A stretch of DNA of 64,000 nt from an uncultured Eudoraea sp. (GCF_947260015.1 NZ_CAMYOM010000007.1:1-64000); one strand, 5' to 3'. Numbered from the stretch's first letter, positions 7,794 to 17,889 are shown. The notes: generated by a model not told the origin, from the sequence alone. Numbers and translations: made by a program.

Positions 7794-10532
7794 TTAGAAG
7801 CTTAGGGCAAGGTTCAAAAAATAAGTTCTTCCGTAACCAAACCAGTATTTCGGCCCAAATGACGGTGAGCCGCTTAAATTGTCCTTAACGAATTGACCGT
7901 AGTTTCCATTCCTGTTTTGTTCATAACCTCCGGTTCTAAAATCAGTGTCAAATACATTATTTATACTTACAAATACGCTTAGGTATTTACCATTTAGTAG
8001 CCAGGATTTACCTCCAACCAGATTTAGGAGATAAATATCATCCATGGGATTTTGCTTTAAGATTCTAGCTACATTAGCCGGAGTGGCATTATCAAATGGT
8101 TGAGCCGTATCGGGATTCAAATAAAAACTCTGGGTTCTTCTTATAGTTGAAATACTAGTATAATTATCCGAGAGATAGTTAATTTTTGTACTTATCCACC
8201 AATACTTCGGATCCCTGTAATCTACTCCTAATGAAAGTGCTGTCTGAGGTCCTGTAGGCAGTTTGTAGTTTTTAATTTCTGCTATTCCTAAGTCTTTTGT
8301 TCCTTCAATGGTGATCAAATCATCTTCATCTCCAGCAGTATCAAAATTTATTGCCAGATTGGGATCACTTGCAAAAATAAATTTACCTAAAGCAAAGGCA
8401 GCTGATAAATTTACAGATGATGAAAGCTGATAGGATAAACCCATCTCAATTCCCATATTAAGCTTGTCAAGATCAGTAATTACTTCTTGGACAAAATCTG
8501 AGCCTACTCCGGCATCAACAAAGAAAAAATTAATATCAGTAAGCTTTTGAAAACGGGTATAAAAACAAGTTAATCTTCCTATTATGTTTGGAAACCTGGT
8601 AAAGTAGTTAATATCAACACTCGTGATTTTTTCATTATTTAAATTGGGAACAATTGCATTGTTCTCCCTTGGGTTTATAAAGGTATTTACCGCCAGCGGG
8701 GCTCTATTTAAGAGCATTCCATTAGTGCTAATCCATTGTCTCCCATTTAATTTATACGTAAATCCGCCTTTAATCGCATAATTACTGAATTGTACAGGGT
8801 TACTTTTGCCCATAGAATTTTCGGGGAAGCGTTCATTTAAAAAATTTCCGGTCCTCTGATATGTCGAATAGGTATAGTTGGCAGCTATAAAGGAATTCCA
8901 TTTACTTTTAACGATACTCATCTGCGCAAAAGCATCGAATTCTTGATAATTTAAAGTATAGTTATAGTTAAAAATATCTCCCTTAGCCTTTTCCAATTGA
9001 CCATTTACATCATTTCGGGTATTTGAAAAAGGATCTATATCTGCATGATAATCTGCTCCTAACAGGTCATTAATTTTAGCAAAATTATTGGAAATAGTAT
9101 TCCTAAAAGACAAATTCATGTCTATAGAAATCACCTCATTAGGTTTAATATTAAAGTTAGTATTTAGCGTTAATTGTTTGTCTTTAATGGTATCGTCGTA
9201 TAAAACATATGCGGCCATCCCATTAGCTGAGTTTATTGAATTTGCTCTATAAAGGTTTTCCCAGTCTAATTGGGGTTTTAACAAAAAAGCTTTTTTAGCC
9301 AGATCTGCATTTAAAAAATTGGCGCCAATTGGACTGTTAATATAAAAACTGGGTAAATATCTATAATAGGTGGGTTCCGGATTAGGAGCATTAAAATATC
9401 CTATCCTGCTTTTTGAAAAGTTGCCAAATTGGTACGACATTCCAACATTAATACCAAGTTTTCCATATTTGCCGTAATAGTTTAGCATAATTATGGGCTC
9501 CATGATTTTCCGTTCTCTGGAATTGCGATAGTATCCGTTTTGAAATCCCCAATGAGGATTGTACCTATTACCGGCTAATTGATATACTTCCTCAGTTATA
9601 GCTGAGGAACTCCCGCGGCGATTGGAAGAAAGAATTCCCGTAAAAAGTAAATTATTATTAGTATTGAATTGATACTCTAGTGCAGCATATATAGAAAAGG
9701 CATCATATAATGTTCCGTTTATAAAACCTTCCTTGGCCCATCTTCGGGAGGCCGCAAGAGAATAGATAAAATTGCCTTTATTCCTTTTGGAGGTATAACT
9801 TGCCATAATACGACCCGAATAAGTACGGTTAGAAAAAGAACCAGAGAATCTGAATCCCGGGCGAAGTCCTGATGGTCTTGTGTCTATATTAGTTACCCCA
9901 AGAAGTCCTCCAAACCGATATGGAGAAGCCCGTAATCCTAAATAAAAATCCTGGTTCCGTAGTACATCATTAAGTCCACCCCAATTGTTCCATTGCGGCC
10001 TCCCATCACGCAGTTTATTCATTAGTACTCCATTGATTAATACATTACCATTCCGGGAGTCGTAGCCCCTCACTTTGAAAAATACCTGCCCAAAATCAAA
10101 GGCTGCACGGTTTAAAAAGACATCGCGCGTAGCCGTTAACATCCCCAAACTTCCTCCATCTAATTCCTCATCAATAATTTGGGTATCATTCAGTGTTATT
10201 AAAACATCATTTTGATCAATAGAAACATCTTTTTCTATTAATATTCGTCCTAACTTCAATTCGTTTATAGAGATATCTAAAGGAAGCCTTTTTACTCCAT
10301 ACCCCTTGGCCTTAATAGATAGTATGAATTCTCCTTTTAAAATTGTGATTATTTCAAACCTTCCTTTCTTATCAGTATTTACTTTTAATGATGTACCCTC
10401 AATTTCAATAGTTGCATAAGAAATTTCCATGTGGCTTTGTGCGTCCCATATACTGCCGTTTATACTTATTTGTTGGCCATTAAGTATTTGAGAAAATAAT
10501 AAGACTATAAAAATACAGTGGATAAATCGCAT
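7794..10532 (-). CDS. TonB-dependent receptor with carboxypeptidase-like N-terminal domain
   Basis: A 912-residue outer-membrane transporter. The signal peptide covers residues 1-20 (ending QILNGQ). A CarboxypepD_reg-like Ig domain spans about 22-95 and a plug about 120-225 (VLINGVLMNKLRDGRPQWNNWGG). A long beta-barrel follows and ends with the aromatic-rich strand YFLNLALSF. TonB/ExbBD energise import of a ligand too large or too scarce for porins. There is no SusD gene; the next gene on the same strand is the DUF5689/lamin-tail lipoprotein, and a secreted nuclease-fold enzyme is divergent. The substrate is therefore inferred to be a product of that enzyme. Confidence 0.92.
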   Translation of the reverse strand: MRFIHCIFIVLLFSQILNGQQISINGSIWDAQSHMEISYATIEIEGTSLKVNTDKKGRFEIITILKGEFILSIKAKGYGVKRLPLDISINELKLGRILIEKDVSIDQNDVLITLNDTQIIDEELDGGSLGMLTATRDVFLNRAAFDFGQVFFKVRGYDSRNGNVLINGVLMNKLRDGRPQWNNWGGLNDVLRNQDFYLGLRASPYRFGGLLGVTNIDTRPSGLRPGFRFSGSFSNRTYSGRIMASYTSKRNKGNFIYSLAASRRWAKEGFINGTLYDAFSIYAALEYQFNTNNNLLFTGILSSNRRGSSSAITEEVYQLAGNRYNPHWGFQNGYYRNSRERKIMEPIIMLNYYGKYGKLGINVGMSYQFGNFSKSRIGYFNAPNPEPTYYRYLPSFYINSPIGANFLNADLAKKAFLLKPQLDWENLYRANSINSANGMAAYVLYDDTIKDKQLTLNTNFNIKPNEVISIDMNLSFRNTISNNFAKINDLLGADYHADIDPFSNTRNDVNGQLEKAKGDIFNYNYTLNYQEFDAFAQMSIVKSKWNSFIAANYTYSTYQRTGNFLNERFPENSMGKSNPVQFSNYAIKGGFTYKLNGRQWISTNGMLLNRAPLAVNTFINPRENNAIVPNLNNEKITSVDINYFTRFPNIIGRLTCFYTRFQKLTDINFFFVDAGVGSDFVQEVITDLDKLNMGIEMGLSYQLSSSVNLSAAFALGKFIFASDPNLAINFDTAGDEDDLITIEGTKDLGIAEIKNYKLPTGPQTALSLGVDYRDPKYWWISTKINYLSDNYTSISTIRRTQSFYLNPDTAQPFDNATPANVARILKQNPMDDIYLLNLVGGKSWLLNGKYLSVFVSINNVFDTDFRTGGYEQNRNGNYGQFVKDNLSGSPSFGPKYWFGYGRTYFLNLALSF

Positions 10533-10649
10533 TCAAATTGCCATAAGGTTCAGACCTAAAGTATTCTTACTCGCTGCATTTTGCTTGCGGCACTCAGGTA
10601 TAACTTGGTATTAAGAAAATCATGTAATAGGTAAAGACCATAAAACATT
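10533..10649. promoter_or_regulatory. Divergent intergenic region between receptor and secreted nuclease-fold gene
   Basis: 117 bases separate the start codons of the TonB receptor (minus) and the EEP enzyme (plus), so promoters for both must lie here or overlap the gene starts. An imperfect repeat of TGC/GGC-rich sequence (CTGCATTTTGCTTGCGGCA, about 10575-10593) is the only striking element. No unambiguous TTTG / TAnnTTTG pair was found. Confidence 0.4.
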
Positions 10650-11690
10650 ATGAATTCAAAGCATATATTTTTGTATTTTTTACTGGTATCAAATATTGCT
10701 CAATCACAAAAAGAGGGCCGGTATAGTATATGTACCATTGCTTTCTACAATGTTGAAAACCTTTTTGATACGGTCAACGATTCACTGTACTTTGATGATG
10801 AAATGACTCCGGAAGGAAATTATAACTGGACCTTAGATCGTTATAATCTAAAAATAACCCATATAGCTGAAGTAATTTCAAAGATTGGACATTCAACGAC
10901 ACAGACTTGCCCTGATTTAGTAGGACTTTGTGAGGTGGAGAATTTGAAAGTGCTAAAGGACCTGGTAAAGCATCCATTTCTCAGGCCTTACGGTTTCAAT
11001 ATTATTCATTTTGATTCCCCGGATGAAAGAGGTATTGACGTGGCACTAATATATAAAGGCAGCCGATTTATTCCAATGTCATTTAAAAGTCACAGGCTTT
11101 TGATATTTAATGATTCTGATCAACGGGACTACACCAGAGATCAGCTTGTAGTAAGTGGATTATTGGAAGGCGAAGAATTATATATCATTGTTAATCATTG
11201 GCCTTCCCGTAGCGGTGGAGTAGCAAGAAGCAAGCCTTACAGAAAAGCTGCTGCCAGACTCAACAGAAGAATTATAGATTCTTTGCTAAGACTTAACATT
11301 GATGCAAAAATAATAAGTATGGGGGATCTTAATGATAATCCTACTGATAGCAGTATAAATAATACGCTGACATCGTCTGATATGGAGAATGCAAAAAGTC
11401 CTGCTTTCTTTAATCCAATGGAGTCCTTATATAATAAAGGTGACGGTTCTCTCGCATATAGGGATCAATGGAGTTTGTTCGACCAAATTCTACTCTCAAA
11501 AAATCTTATTAATGAAAATAGGAATTCATATACATTTTGGAAAGCTGGTGTATTTCATCCTTCATTCCTTATAAATAAAACAGGTAACTACAAGGGCTAT
11601 CCGTTTCGCACCCATGTGGCCGGAAGATATATCGGCGGGTATAGTGATCATTTTCCGGTTTATGCGTTTCTGATTAAAAAAGTGGATTAG
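10650..11690 (+). CDS. Secreted endonuclease/exonuclease/phosphatase-family protein
   Basis: A 346-residue metal-dependent phosphodiesterase-fold (EEP, DNase I-like) protein with a signal peptide (residues 1-20, ending NIAQSQ). The active-site set is complete: Asn34 (FYNVENLFD), Glu95 (LCEVEN), Asn182-His183 (VNHWPSRSGG), Asp226/Asn228 (SMGDLNDNP) and the terminal Ser-Asp-His at 332-334 (SDHFPV). It is predicted to cleave phosphodiester or phosphomonoester bonds of nucleic acids or related compounds in the periplasm or outside the cell. It is divergent from the TonB receptor / lamin-tail pair, a neighbourhood suggesting joint nucleic-acid or organophosphate scavenging. The substrate is unproven. 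Confidence 0.9.
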   Translation: MNSKHIFLYFLLVSNIAQSQKEGRYSICTIAFYNVENLFDTVNDSLYFDDEMTPEGNYNWTLDRYNLKITHIAEVISKIGHSTTQTCPDLVGLCEVENLKVLKDLVKHPFLRPYGFNIIHFDSPDERGIDVALIYKGSRFIPMSFKSHRLLIFNDSDQRDYTRDQLVVSGLLEGEELYIIVNHWPSRSGGVARSKPYRKAAARLNRRIIDSLLRLNIDAKIISMGDLNDNPTDSSINNTLTSSDMENAKSPAFFNPMESLYNKGDGSLAYRDQWSLFDQILLSKNLINENRNSYTFWKAGVFHPSFLINKTGNYKGYPFRTHVAGRYIGGYSDHFPVYAFLIKKVD

Positions 11691-11693
11691 GAC

Positions 11694-12287
11694 TTACTCT
11701 GGAGTGGTTATTTTAATATTTCTCCATTTCACCTTTATTCCCCCGCCAGCATGAATCTGTAGTGCTATTGAGCCATCACCCTCACCTATTTTATCGTCTT
11801 CAATGGTAACCATTTCCACTCCATTTAGCCATGAGGTAAGTTTATCTCCGGATAATTGAATTTTCATTTTGTTCCAATCCCCTTCTTTAAGCACCTTCTC
11901 CTTTTCAGGACTAGGTTTTATTAACCAACCTCTTCCATAGGATTCGTAAACCCCTCCGGTATGTTTCCCTTTTGGTGCTACTTCAACCTGCCAACCACTA
12001 ACTTTAGTTCCATCAACCGTAGACCTTATAAACACTCCACTGTTACCATCAGCTTCCTGAAAAAATTCAAGTGTAAGTACAAAGTCTTTATAATGTTCAT
12101 CTGTTGCCAGATAACCATATTGAGCGTCAGGACCACTTTCAGAAACCAATAAACCATCTTCCACATACCATTTTTCTGTGCCGTAAATGGTCCAACCGGA
12201 AAGATCTTTCCCGTTAAATAAAGATTGCTCCTGCGCCAGAACTACTATGCTAACGAACAGGAATATCAGAGTATTGATTAGCTTCAT
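11694..12287 (-). CDS. Secreted DUF1080 (3-keto-disaccharide hydrolase-like) protein
   Basis: A 197-residue exported protein. A signal peptide (residues 1-18, ending IVVLAQ) is followed by a single DUF1080 concanavalin-like domain opening with SLFNGKDLSGW, the family hallmark. Conserved elements include DFVLTLEFFQEADGNSGVFIR, a GGVYE motif and IALQIHAGGGIKVKWRNI at the end. Family members bind or hydrolyse glycosides, some of them 3-keto-glycosides. The length is normal for one domain. The gene follows the four-helix membrane protein by 12 bases on the same strand and converges on the EEP gene with 3 bases between stop codons. Confidence 0.9.
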   Translation of the reverse strand: MKLINTLIFLFVSIVVLAQEQSLFNGKDLSGWTIYGTEKWYVEDGLLVSESGPDAQYGYLATDEHYKDFVLTLEFFQEADGNSGVFIRSTVDGTKVSGWQVEVAPKGKHTGGVYESYGRGWLIKPSPEKEKVLKEGDWNKMKIQLSGDKLTSWLNGVEMVTIEDDKIGEGDGSIALQIHAGGGIKVKWRNIKITTPE

Positions 12288-12299
12288 AATTTATATAGT

Positions 12300-12737
12300 T
12301 TAATTAAACCACTGCCCCCACGGAATTCTGCTTAATATTAGCACAAGACCAAGACCATAAAAAATGGCTATTGCTTTAAATTTCTTTTTAGCCTCCATAA
12401 ACTTTTTATGGCGAGACCAGCCAATAGTGATTAATACTATCGCTATAATATTGATAAAAGGGTGTTCCACCGCTAAAAGTCTTGCGGCCGAATTTAAACC
12501 GCCCATGCCAAGTTCTTTAATTGCAGCAAGCCCATTAGATGAAACAAAAAACAGGATAAGACCCAAAACTAATTGTATATGCGCAAGTATAAGGGCAAAA
12601 AGACTTATCCTAAAATCCTTTTCCAATGTAAACATTCTGTTGCCCATTAAACCAGTAATTGCATTAGCTACTGCAATAAAGAGAATTGCCAGAACCACAT
12701 AAGCCAGGTAAGAATGAGCCGTTTGTAAAATTTCCAT
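12300..12737 (-). CDS. Four-helix integral membrane protein with conserved-looking histidines
   Basis: A 145-residue protein predicted to cross the membrane four times (about residues 10-30, 45-65, 90-108 and 120-138). Histidines lie at or near helix ends: His7 in TAHSYLAY, one in ALILAHIQLVLG, one in AVEHPFINI and one in GWSRHKK. This pattern recalls small b-type cytochrome-like proteins, but haem binding is inference. Homologues in Flavobacteria are sometimes misannotated as ribosomal proteins. It is expressed ahead of the DUF1080 gene. Upstream it is insulated from the Oar-like gene by a strong terminator. Confidence 0.7.
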   Translation of the reverse strand: MEILQTAHSYLAYVVLAILFIAVANAITGLMGNRMFTLEKDFRISLFALILAHIQLVLGLILFFVSSNGLAAIKELGMGGLNSAARLLAVEHPFINIIAIVLITIGWSRHKKFMEAKKKFKAIAIFYGLGLVLILSRIPWGQWFN

Positions 12738-12780
12738 ACTAAGTTATTTTTTCTAAAAATACGGAATTTATATAATTAAA

Positions 12781-12806
12781 AAGCCCCAACATTTTTGTTG
12801 GGGCTT
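12781..12806 (-). terminator. Rho-independent terminator of the Oar-like receptor gene
   Basis: A perfect 10-bp stem (AAGCCCCAAC / GTTGGGGCTT) with a six-base loop is followed on the minus strand by a run of T (GGGGCTTTTTAATT). It lies 22 bases after the stop codon of the Oar-like gene and before the next minus-strand gene, so it ends that long transcript. Confidence 0.9.
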
Positions 12807-12828
12807 TTCTACTCAATTTTGGATAAAC

Positions 12829-15800
12829 TCAATTAAATATATAACGCAATCCCAGTTGCATTTGCCATCTGGAAGACTGCAATCCTGAATCGTCTAATTC
12901 AACAATGTTCGGTGATCCATCATCATTAATAATACCAGAATTAATATCGAATGTTGGCGTATCATCTGTAGATACTGTAGTAAGTGGACTAACGTTACTT
13001 TGTGTAAATTTTCTCTTCCCCCAATCCTTATTCAAAAGATTAGTGAAATTAAAAATGTCTGCAGAAATTTGAATGGTATTCTTTTTACCACCTACATCAA
13101 ATGAAAAATCCTGCAGAAATTTCAAATCAACAATATTGCTCCAAGGGCCTCGAGAGCCATTTCTCTCGGCATATTCCCCCCTTCTATTTCTTAAATAATC
13201 TACACTGTTTATAAAAGTATCTAGTTGTTGCCATTTAGCAGCCTGTTCAGCAGGATCACCTGAAAAAACTATTTCGTCCTGAGATGCCGGAATATAAATC
13301 AGTGCATTATCCCGGGAATCATCATTTAATAAGTCGCGTCCTTCTCTATAGGTAAAACTATAAGGCTGAGATTGTGACCCATCATAAAAAACCCCAAAAG
13401 TTGTTTTAACATTTTCATTCCATCTCACCTCATAACTAACATTCGCAGTTACTCTGTTTCCCAGTGCAAAATCTGAACGACTAACCGGTAAATTAGAATT
13501 TTTACCATTAACAGATTGTATGTTTCTCCATTGAGAGCTATTCTGTGAAGAAGTGCCATCAAAAACCTTGAAAGAATCACCCCATGAATAAGATACCTGT
13601 CCGGCAAAACCATTCTCAAACGGTTTTCTCAACGAGAACGTAAAGTTGGTAGCATCTCCACCGCCTGTATTTGAGGCCAAATAAATTCCCCCGTATGTGC
13701 CATCAATTAAATCCCGTCTATCGTAAAAAGGTCGGTTATCTGCTCCAGAATAGTTTCCAACAGGGCCTTTAAGATTTAAATTCTCATAATAGATGTCTGT
13801 AATAACATCTGTATATAAAAAGTCTGCTGTAGCTATCAATCCCCATATGGGCAATTTCTGATCTACCGCAATATTGTATTTAACCACCTGTGGTAATTTA
13901 AAATCTTTTGAAATTAAATCTACATTTCCTCCTACACCTCCAGTTCCCGGAAGAGGATCTTCAAACTGGTTGTTTACGTCTGGTTCAAAAGGCTGATCAA
14001 ACTCAAACATAAAACCTCCTGTCACACCATTATTGTTATAGGTCCCTCCGGGCCATACTAAGGGAAGTCTGGATGTAAATACGCCTAATCCACCACGTAT
14101 TTGCGTGGTATTGTTACCTTCAACATCCCAGTTAAAACCAACGCGAGGAGCAATCATAGCCGTTGGGTTTATCCCCTGACCAACTCTGGCACCTTGTAAA
14201 TTTTTACCGGCTGATTCCAATAAACCAACGGTTCTTGTATTAAAATCTTCATTAACAGTACCATCAGACCAATAAGGTACATCAACACGGAAACCTAGAA
14301 TTGTTTTAAAGTTGTCTGAAACCTGTATTTCGTCTTGTACATAAAGACCCAGTTGAAAGGTGTCGAATTCGGAAGCACCGTCCGATTGATCCCCAACAGT
14401 ACCATCTCCTACCAAAGAATATCCATGTTGGTAGACATCACTATTCTGGATAGTTAAAAACTGATTCAGACCACTGGAAAGTAAAGTACCAGCATCATCA
14501 AATTGGTCTTCAAAAGTGTAATCCCCATAGTTAAAGGCAAAAAATAAATTTTTGACTTTTGCAAATTCAAGGTTAGCACCAAAAGTAAATGTATGCCTGC
14601 CGGCATAAACATCAAAATTATTGGTAATTGTAAAAACATCCTGATCCAGTAAGTTGGCTGTTGAAAAAGGTTCAGCCCCAAAAGAAATAGTACCTCCACC
14701 ATCCTGTATGTCTACAGTTGGGAAAGGGGCTCCTGCAGGGTCTCTGTCGTCTCTGACACGGGTATAACCTAAAACGAGGTTATTGGCAAACTTATCTCCG
14801 TACCTTGAACTCCATTCCAGGGCAGTTGAATTGGTTGTAGTGATAAATGTTTCTGACCCATTGATAAATCCAATATTTCTATTACCGGAGCTTCGAGCTT
14901 CAAGATTATCAGCCCCAACATAACTATGTCTTAAAGTGATTTTGTGGTCCTGATTTATATTCCAATCTATTTTTGCCACCAGTTTATTACTTACTAGCGT
15001 TCTTGTATTATCATCAAAGATCCCCGGGTCATAACCATAAGTAGATTGCAGGAAATTAGAAAGGCCGTCAATATCTGCAAGTGTTGAGTTGCCTGTATAA
15101 TTACTAAAATTAAAAGGCTGTGGCGTTTCTTCATCTTGTCTTTCGTAGTTTACAAAAAAGAATAGTTTGTCCTTTATTATTGGACCACCTATTCTTAATC
15201 CATAAGTATAGGCACTAAAATCGGATACTTTTTCTCTTTGCTCACCATCACCAACCAAATCGGGTGGTGTTTTACCTACGAGATCCTGATTTCTTATAAA
15301 GCCGTAGGCCGAACCACTAAATTCATTAGAACCAGACCTGGTAATAGCGTTAATAGATCCACCAGAGAAGCCAGATTGCCGTACATCAAAAGGCGCAATA
15401 TTTACCTGAAAAGTCTCAATGGCATCTACAGAGAAGGGATTAACCCCGGTTTGGCCACCATTAGTGCCTGAGCCGGCAAGTCCAAATACATCATTATTAA
15501 CAGCTCCATCAATATAAATGGCATTATACCTGTTATTTTGTCCGGCCAAAGAAATAGAAAAACCATCATTGCCTTCTGTTAACTGAGCCTGAGGCGTAAT
15601 CCTTACAAAATCTGCAAGGGATCTGGATGCCGACGGCAAAGTCTGAATATCTCTCTGCGATACATTAGTTTCTGTACCTGTCTTTGATGAACTGAAAACG
15701 CCATCGCTCACACCGGTAACGACAACTTCATCTAAGGCCGTGGCCGACTCCGATAGTTGGGTACTTATTCTGCTGGATTGGCCTAAAGTTAGGTTTACAT

Positions 15801-16074
15801 TTTCGCTGACAAAATCGGTAAAACCAACATAGGAAATTGTAATTCTATAAGGGCCGCCAGATCTCATATTTGATATCCTGTAAAAACCATCAAAATCAGT
15901 TGCAGCACCATATTTAGCCCCTGTAGGAACATATACGGCGACTATTGTTGCCCCTGGTAAGGGTTCACCAGTATTATCTGTTACTTTACCCCCAATAGAA
16001 GAGGTTGTAACGCCTTGTGAAAATGCCATAGCTGACACTAAAAAAGCAATTAAGCCAAAGTAGATTTTTTTCAT
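12829..16074 (-). CDS. Oar-like TonB-dependent outer-membrane receptor
   Basis: A 1081-residue outer-membrane protein. The open frame reaches 16140, but a typical signal peptide (MKKIYFGLIAFLVSAMAFSQ) begins at 16074 and a promoter-like pair lies over the upstream ATG, so the shorter start is chosen. A CarboxypepD_reg domain spans about residues 22-105 (GGKVTDNTGEPLPGATIVAV). A plug follows (RDIQTLPSASRSLADFVRITP, NAIYIDGAVNNDVFG, SGGSINAITRSGSNEFSG), then a large barrel containing LRIGGPIIKDKLFFFVNYER, diagnostic of the Oar family. Oar proteins take part in contact behaviour in Myxococcus and are abundant TonB receptors in Flavobacteria. The ligand is unknown. The barrel ends LGLRYIFN. Confidence 0.92.
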   Translation of the reverse strand: MKKIYFGLIAFLVSAMAFSQGVTTSSIGGKVTDNTGEPLPGATIVAVYVPTGAKYGAATDFDGFYRISNMRSGGPYRITISYVGFTDFVSENVNLTLGQSSRISTQLSESATALDEVVVTGVSDGVFSSSKTGTETNVSQRDIQTLPSASRSLADFVRITPQAQLTEGNDGFSISLAGQNNRYNAIYIDGAVNNDVFGLAGSGTNGGQTGVNPFSVDAIETFQVNIAPFDVRQSGFSGGSINAITRSGSNEFSGSAYGFIRNQDLVGKTPPDLVGDGEQREKVSDFSAYTYGLRIGGPIIKDKLFFFVNYERQDEETPQPFNFSNYTGNSTLADIDGLSNFLQSTYGYDPGIFDDNTRTLVSNKLVAKIDWNINQDHKITLRHSYVGADNLEARSSGNRNIGFINGSETFITTTNSTALEWSSRYGDKFANNLVLGYTRVRDDRDPAGAPFPTVDIQDGGGTISFGAEPFSTANLLDQDVFTITNNFDVYAGRHTFTFGANLEFAKVKNLFFAFNYGDYTFEDQFDDAGTLLSSGLNQFLTIQNSDVYQHGYSLVGDGTVGDQSDGASEFDTFQLGLYVQDEIQVSDNFKTILGFRVDVPYWSDGTVNEDFNTRTVGLLESAGKNLQGARVGQGINPTAMIAPRVGFNWDVEGNNTTQIRGGLGVFTSRLPLVWPGGTYNNNGVTGGFMFEFDQPFEPDVNNQFEDPLPGTGGVGGNVDLISKDFKLPQVVKYNIAVDQKLPIWGLIATADFLYTDVITDIYYENLNLKGPVGNYSGADNRPFYDRRDLIDGTYGGIYLASNTGGGDATNFTFSLRKPFENGFAGQVSYSWGDSFKVFDGTSSQNSSQWRNIQSVNGKNSNLPVSRSDFALGNRVTANVSYEVRWNENVKTTFGVFYDGSQSQPYSFTYREGRDLLNDDSRDNALIYIPASQDEIVFSGDPAEQAAKWQQLDTFINSVDYLRNRRGEYAERNGSRGPWSNIVDLKFLQDFSFDVGGKKNTIQISADIFNFTNLLNKDWGKRKFTQSNVSPLTTVSTDDTPTFDINSGIINDDGSPNIVELDDSGLQSSRWQMQLGLRYIFN

Positions 16075-16139
16075 TTTACTAAGTGTTAATTTATTTTTGA
16101 TTAATCCTGCAAATGTCCTGTATCTAAGGCACATATGCA

Positions 16140-16169
16140 TTAAGGTAATGTTAAAAAACCAATAACAAA
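16140..16169 (-). promoter_or_regulatory. Putative promoter of the Oar-like receptor gene
   Basis: On the minus strand TTTG (16169-16166) is followed after 18 bases by TACCTTAA (16147-16140), close to the Bacteroidota -33 TTTG / -7 TAnnTTTG consensus. Transcription would begin near 16133, about 60 bases before the ATG at 16074 and downstream of the alternative ATG at 16140. This supports the shorter protein. Confidence 0.45.
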
Positions 16170-16247
16170 CTTAACATTAGTTTGGCAAAAAATTGATAAA
16201 AAACAGCGTTATTTTTAAGAGAGTTTTCGAATTGCGAAGTAGCCCAT

Positions 16248-17885
16248 TTAATTCTTAAAAAACTGCAAAAGATTCAATGTAGAACTATCATGTTTGGCAA
16301 TATCTGAATCATTGATGTCTTTCAATATTGTGGAAGCAAGTTGTTTCCCAAGTTCCACACCCCATTGATCAAAACTGTATATGTTCCAAATAATCCCCTG
16401 TACGAATATTTTGTGCTCATACATGGCGATTAACATTCCTAATGTTTTGGGGGTAAGTTTATCTATTAATAAAGTATTTGTAGGTTTATTTCCTTCAAAA
16501 GTTTTGAAAGGAACAAGTGCTTCGATTTCATTTACCGGCATTTCTTTAGCTACTAATTCCTGTCTAACCTCATCAGCAGTTTTGCCATTCATTAGTGCCT
16601 CGGTCTGTGCAAAAAAATTGGCCATCAATTTATTGTGATGATCCGAATCTCCATGTAGTGAATCCTTAAAACCAATGAAATCTGCAGGGATTAATTTTGT
16701 GCCCTGGTGTATTAATTGAAAGAATGCATGCTGCGCATTTGTTCCCGGTTCTCCCCAAATAATAGTACCTGTCTGGTAATTAGTAACATTCCCGTCGCGG
16801 TCCACACTCTTGCCATTACTCTCCATCATACCTTGCTGCAGATAAGCAGAAAATCTATTTAGATATTGGGTATATGGAATAATGGCCTCTGTTTCTGCTT
16901 GGTAGAAATTATTATACCAAATGCTTAAAAGGGCTAGTATAACAGGAATATTTTCATCAAAATTCGCGGTCTTAAAATGGGTGTCCATTTCGTTTGCACC
17001 TGATAAAAGCTCTTGGAAATTTTCATACCCTATTGCCAATGAAATAGACAAGCCAACGGCACTCCAAAGCGAAAATCTTCCCCCCACCCAATCCCACATG
17101 GGAAATACATTTTCTTCAGTTATTCCAAATTCATTAATCTTTTTCGTATTTGTAGAAACGGCTGCAAAATGTTTTGCCACATCTCTTTCTGTTGCAGATT
17201 TTAAGAACCACTTTCTAATTGTATTAGCATTACTGAGTGTTTCCTGAGTAGTAAAAGTTTTGGAAACAATTATGAATAATGTAGTCTCAGGGTCTAGTTC
17301 CTTTAATACCTCATAGACATGATCTCCATCTACATTACTAACAAAATGGGTCCGTAAGTGATTTTTATAATATTTTAAAGCCTCTGTTACCATTAAGGGT
17401 CCCAAATCCGAACCTCCAATACCAATGTTTACAACATCGGTAAATACTTTACCCGTATACCCCTTCCTCTGTCCGTTAATTATATCTTCAGAGAATTGAC
17501 GAAGCTGGTTTTTTACTTGATAAACTTCGGGGATAATATTAACCCCAGATACCATGATCGTATCTGTTTTTTTTGCTCTAAGGGCTATATGAAGTACCGA
17601 TCTGCCTTCAGTTTGGTTAATAAGATCGCCATTGAATATCTTTTTAATGGCATCCTTTAAGTTCACTTCTTCTGCAAGTTGTAATAAAAGCGCTAAGGTT
17701 TTATCTGTTATCCTGTTCTTGGAATAATCAACAATAAAGTCCTGAAATTTTAATGTGAATTTTGTTGTGCGTTCCTTGTCGGCTGCAAAGAGGTCCTTGA
17801 GTTGTAAGCTTTTTGTTTCTTTAAAATTCTCTTCAAGCAGTTTCCAGGCTGCAGTGGTTGTCGGGTTAGTGTTCTGTAATGGCAT
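16248..17885 (-). CDS. pgi: Glucose-6-phosphate isomerase
   Basis: A 545-residue enzyme interconverting glucose-6-phosphate and fructose-6-phosphate in glycolysis and gluconeogenesis. Signature segments are present: the sugar-phosphate binding site [69 protein letters not shown] and the C-terminal [14 protein letters not shown]. The length is normal for the bacterial long form. It is the last gene of a tight minus-strand operon (DUF3108, TDO, M23 peptidase, pgi) and starts 4 bases after the M23 stop codon. Nothing is unusual. Confidence 0.98.
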   Translation of the reverse strand: MPLQNTNPTTTAAWKLLEENFKETKSLQLKDLFAADKERTTKFTLKFQDFIVDYSKNRITDKTLALLLQLAEEVNLKDAIKKIFNGDLINQTEGRSVLHIALRAKKTDTIMVSGVNIIPEVYQVKNQLRQFSEDIINGQRKGYTGKVFTDVVNIGIGGSDLGPLMVTEALKYYKNHLRTHFVSNVDGDHVYEVLKELDPETTLFIIVSKTFTTQETLSNANTIRKWFLKSATERDVAKHFAAVSTNTKKINEFGITEENVFPMWDWVGGRFSLWSAVGLSISLAIGYENFQELLSGANEMDTHFKTANFDENIPVILALLSIWYNNFYQAETEAIIPYTQYLNRFSAYLQQGMMESNGKSVDRDGNVTNYQTGTIIWGEPGTNAQHAFFQLIHQGTKLIPADFIGFKDSLHGDSDHHNKLMANFFAQTEALMNGKTADEVRQELVAKEMPVNEIEALVPFKTFEGNKPTNTLLIDKLTPKTLGMLIAMYEHKIFVQGIIWNIYSFDQWGVELGKQLASTILKDINDSDIAKHDSSTLNLLQFFKN

Positions 17886-17889
17886 TGAG

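Noticed and set aside
16075-16140. Longer N-terminus of the Oar-like receptor from the ATG at 16140
   Set aside because: It would put 22 polar, unlike-family residues before the signal peptide, and a promoter-like -7 box covers the upstream ATG.
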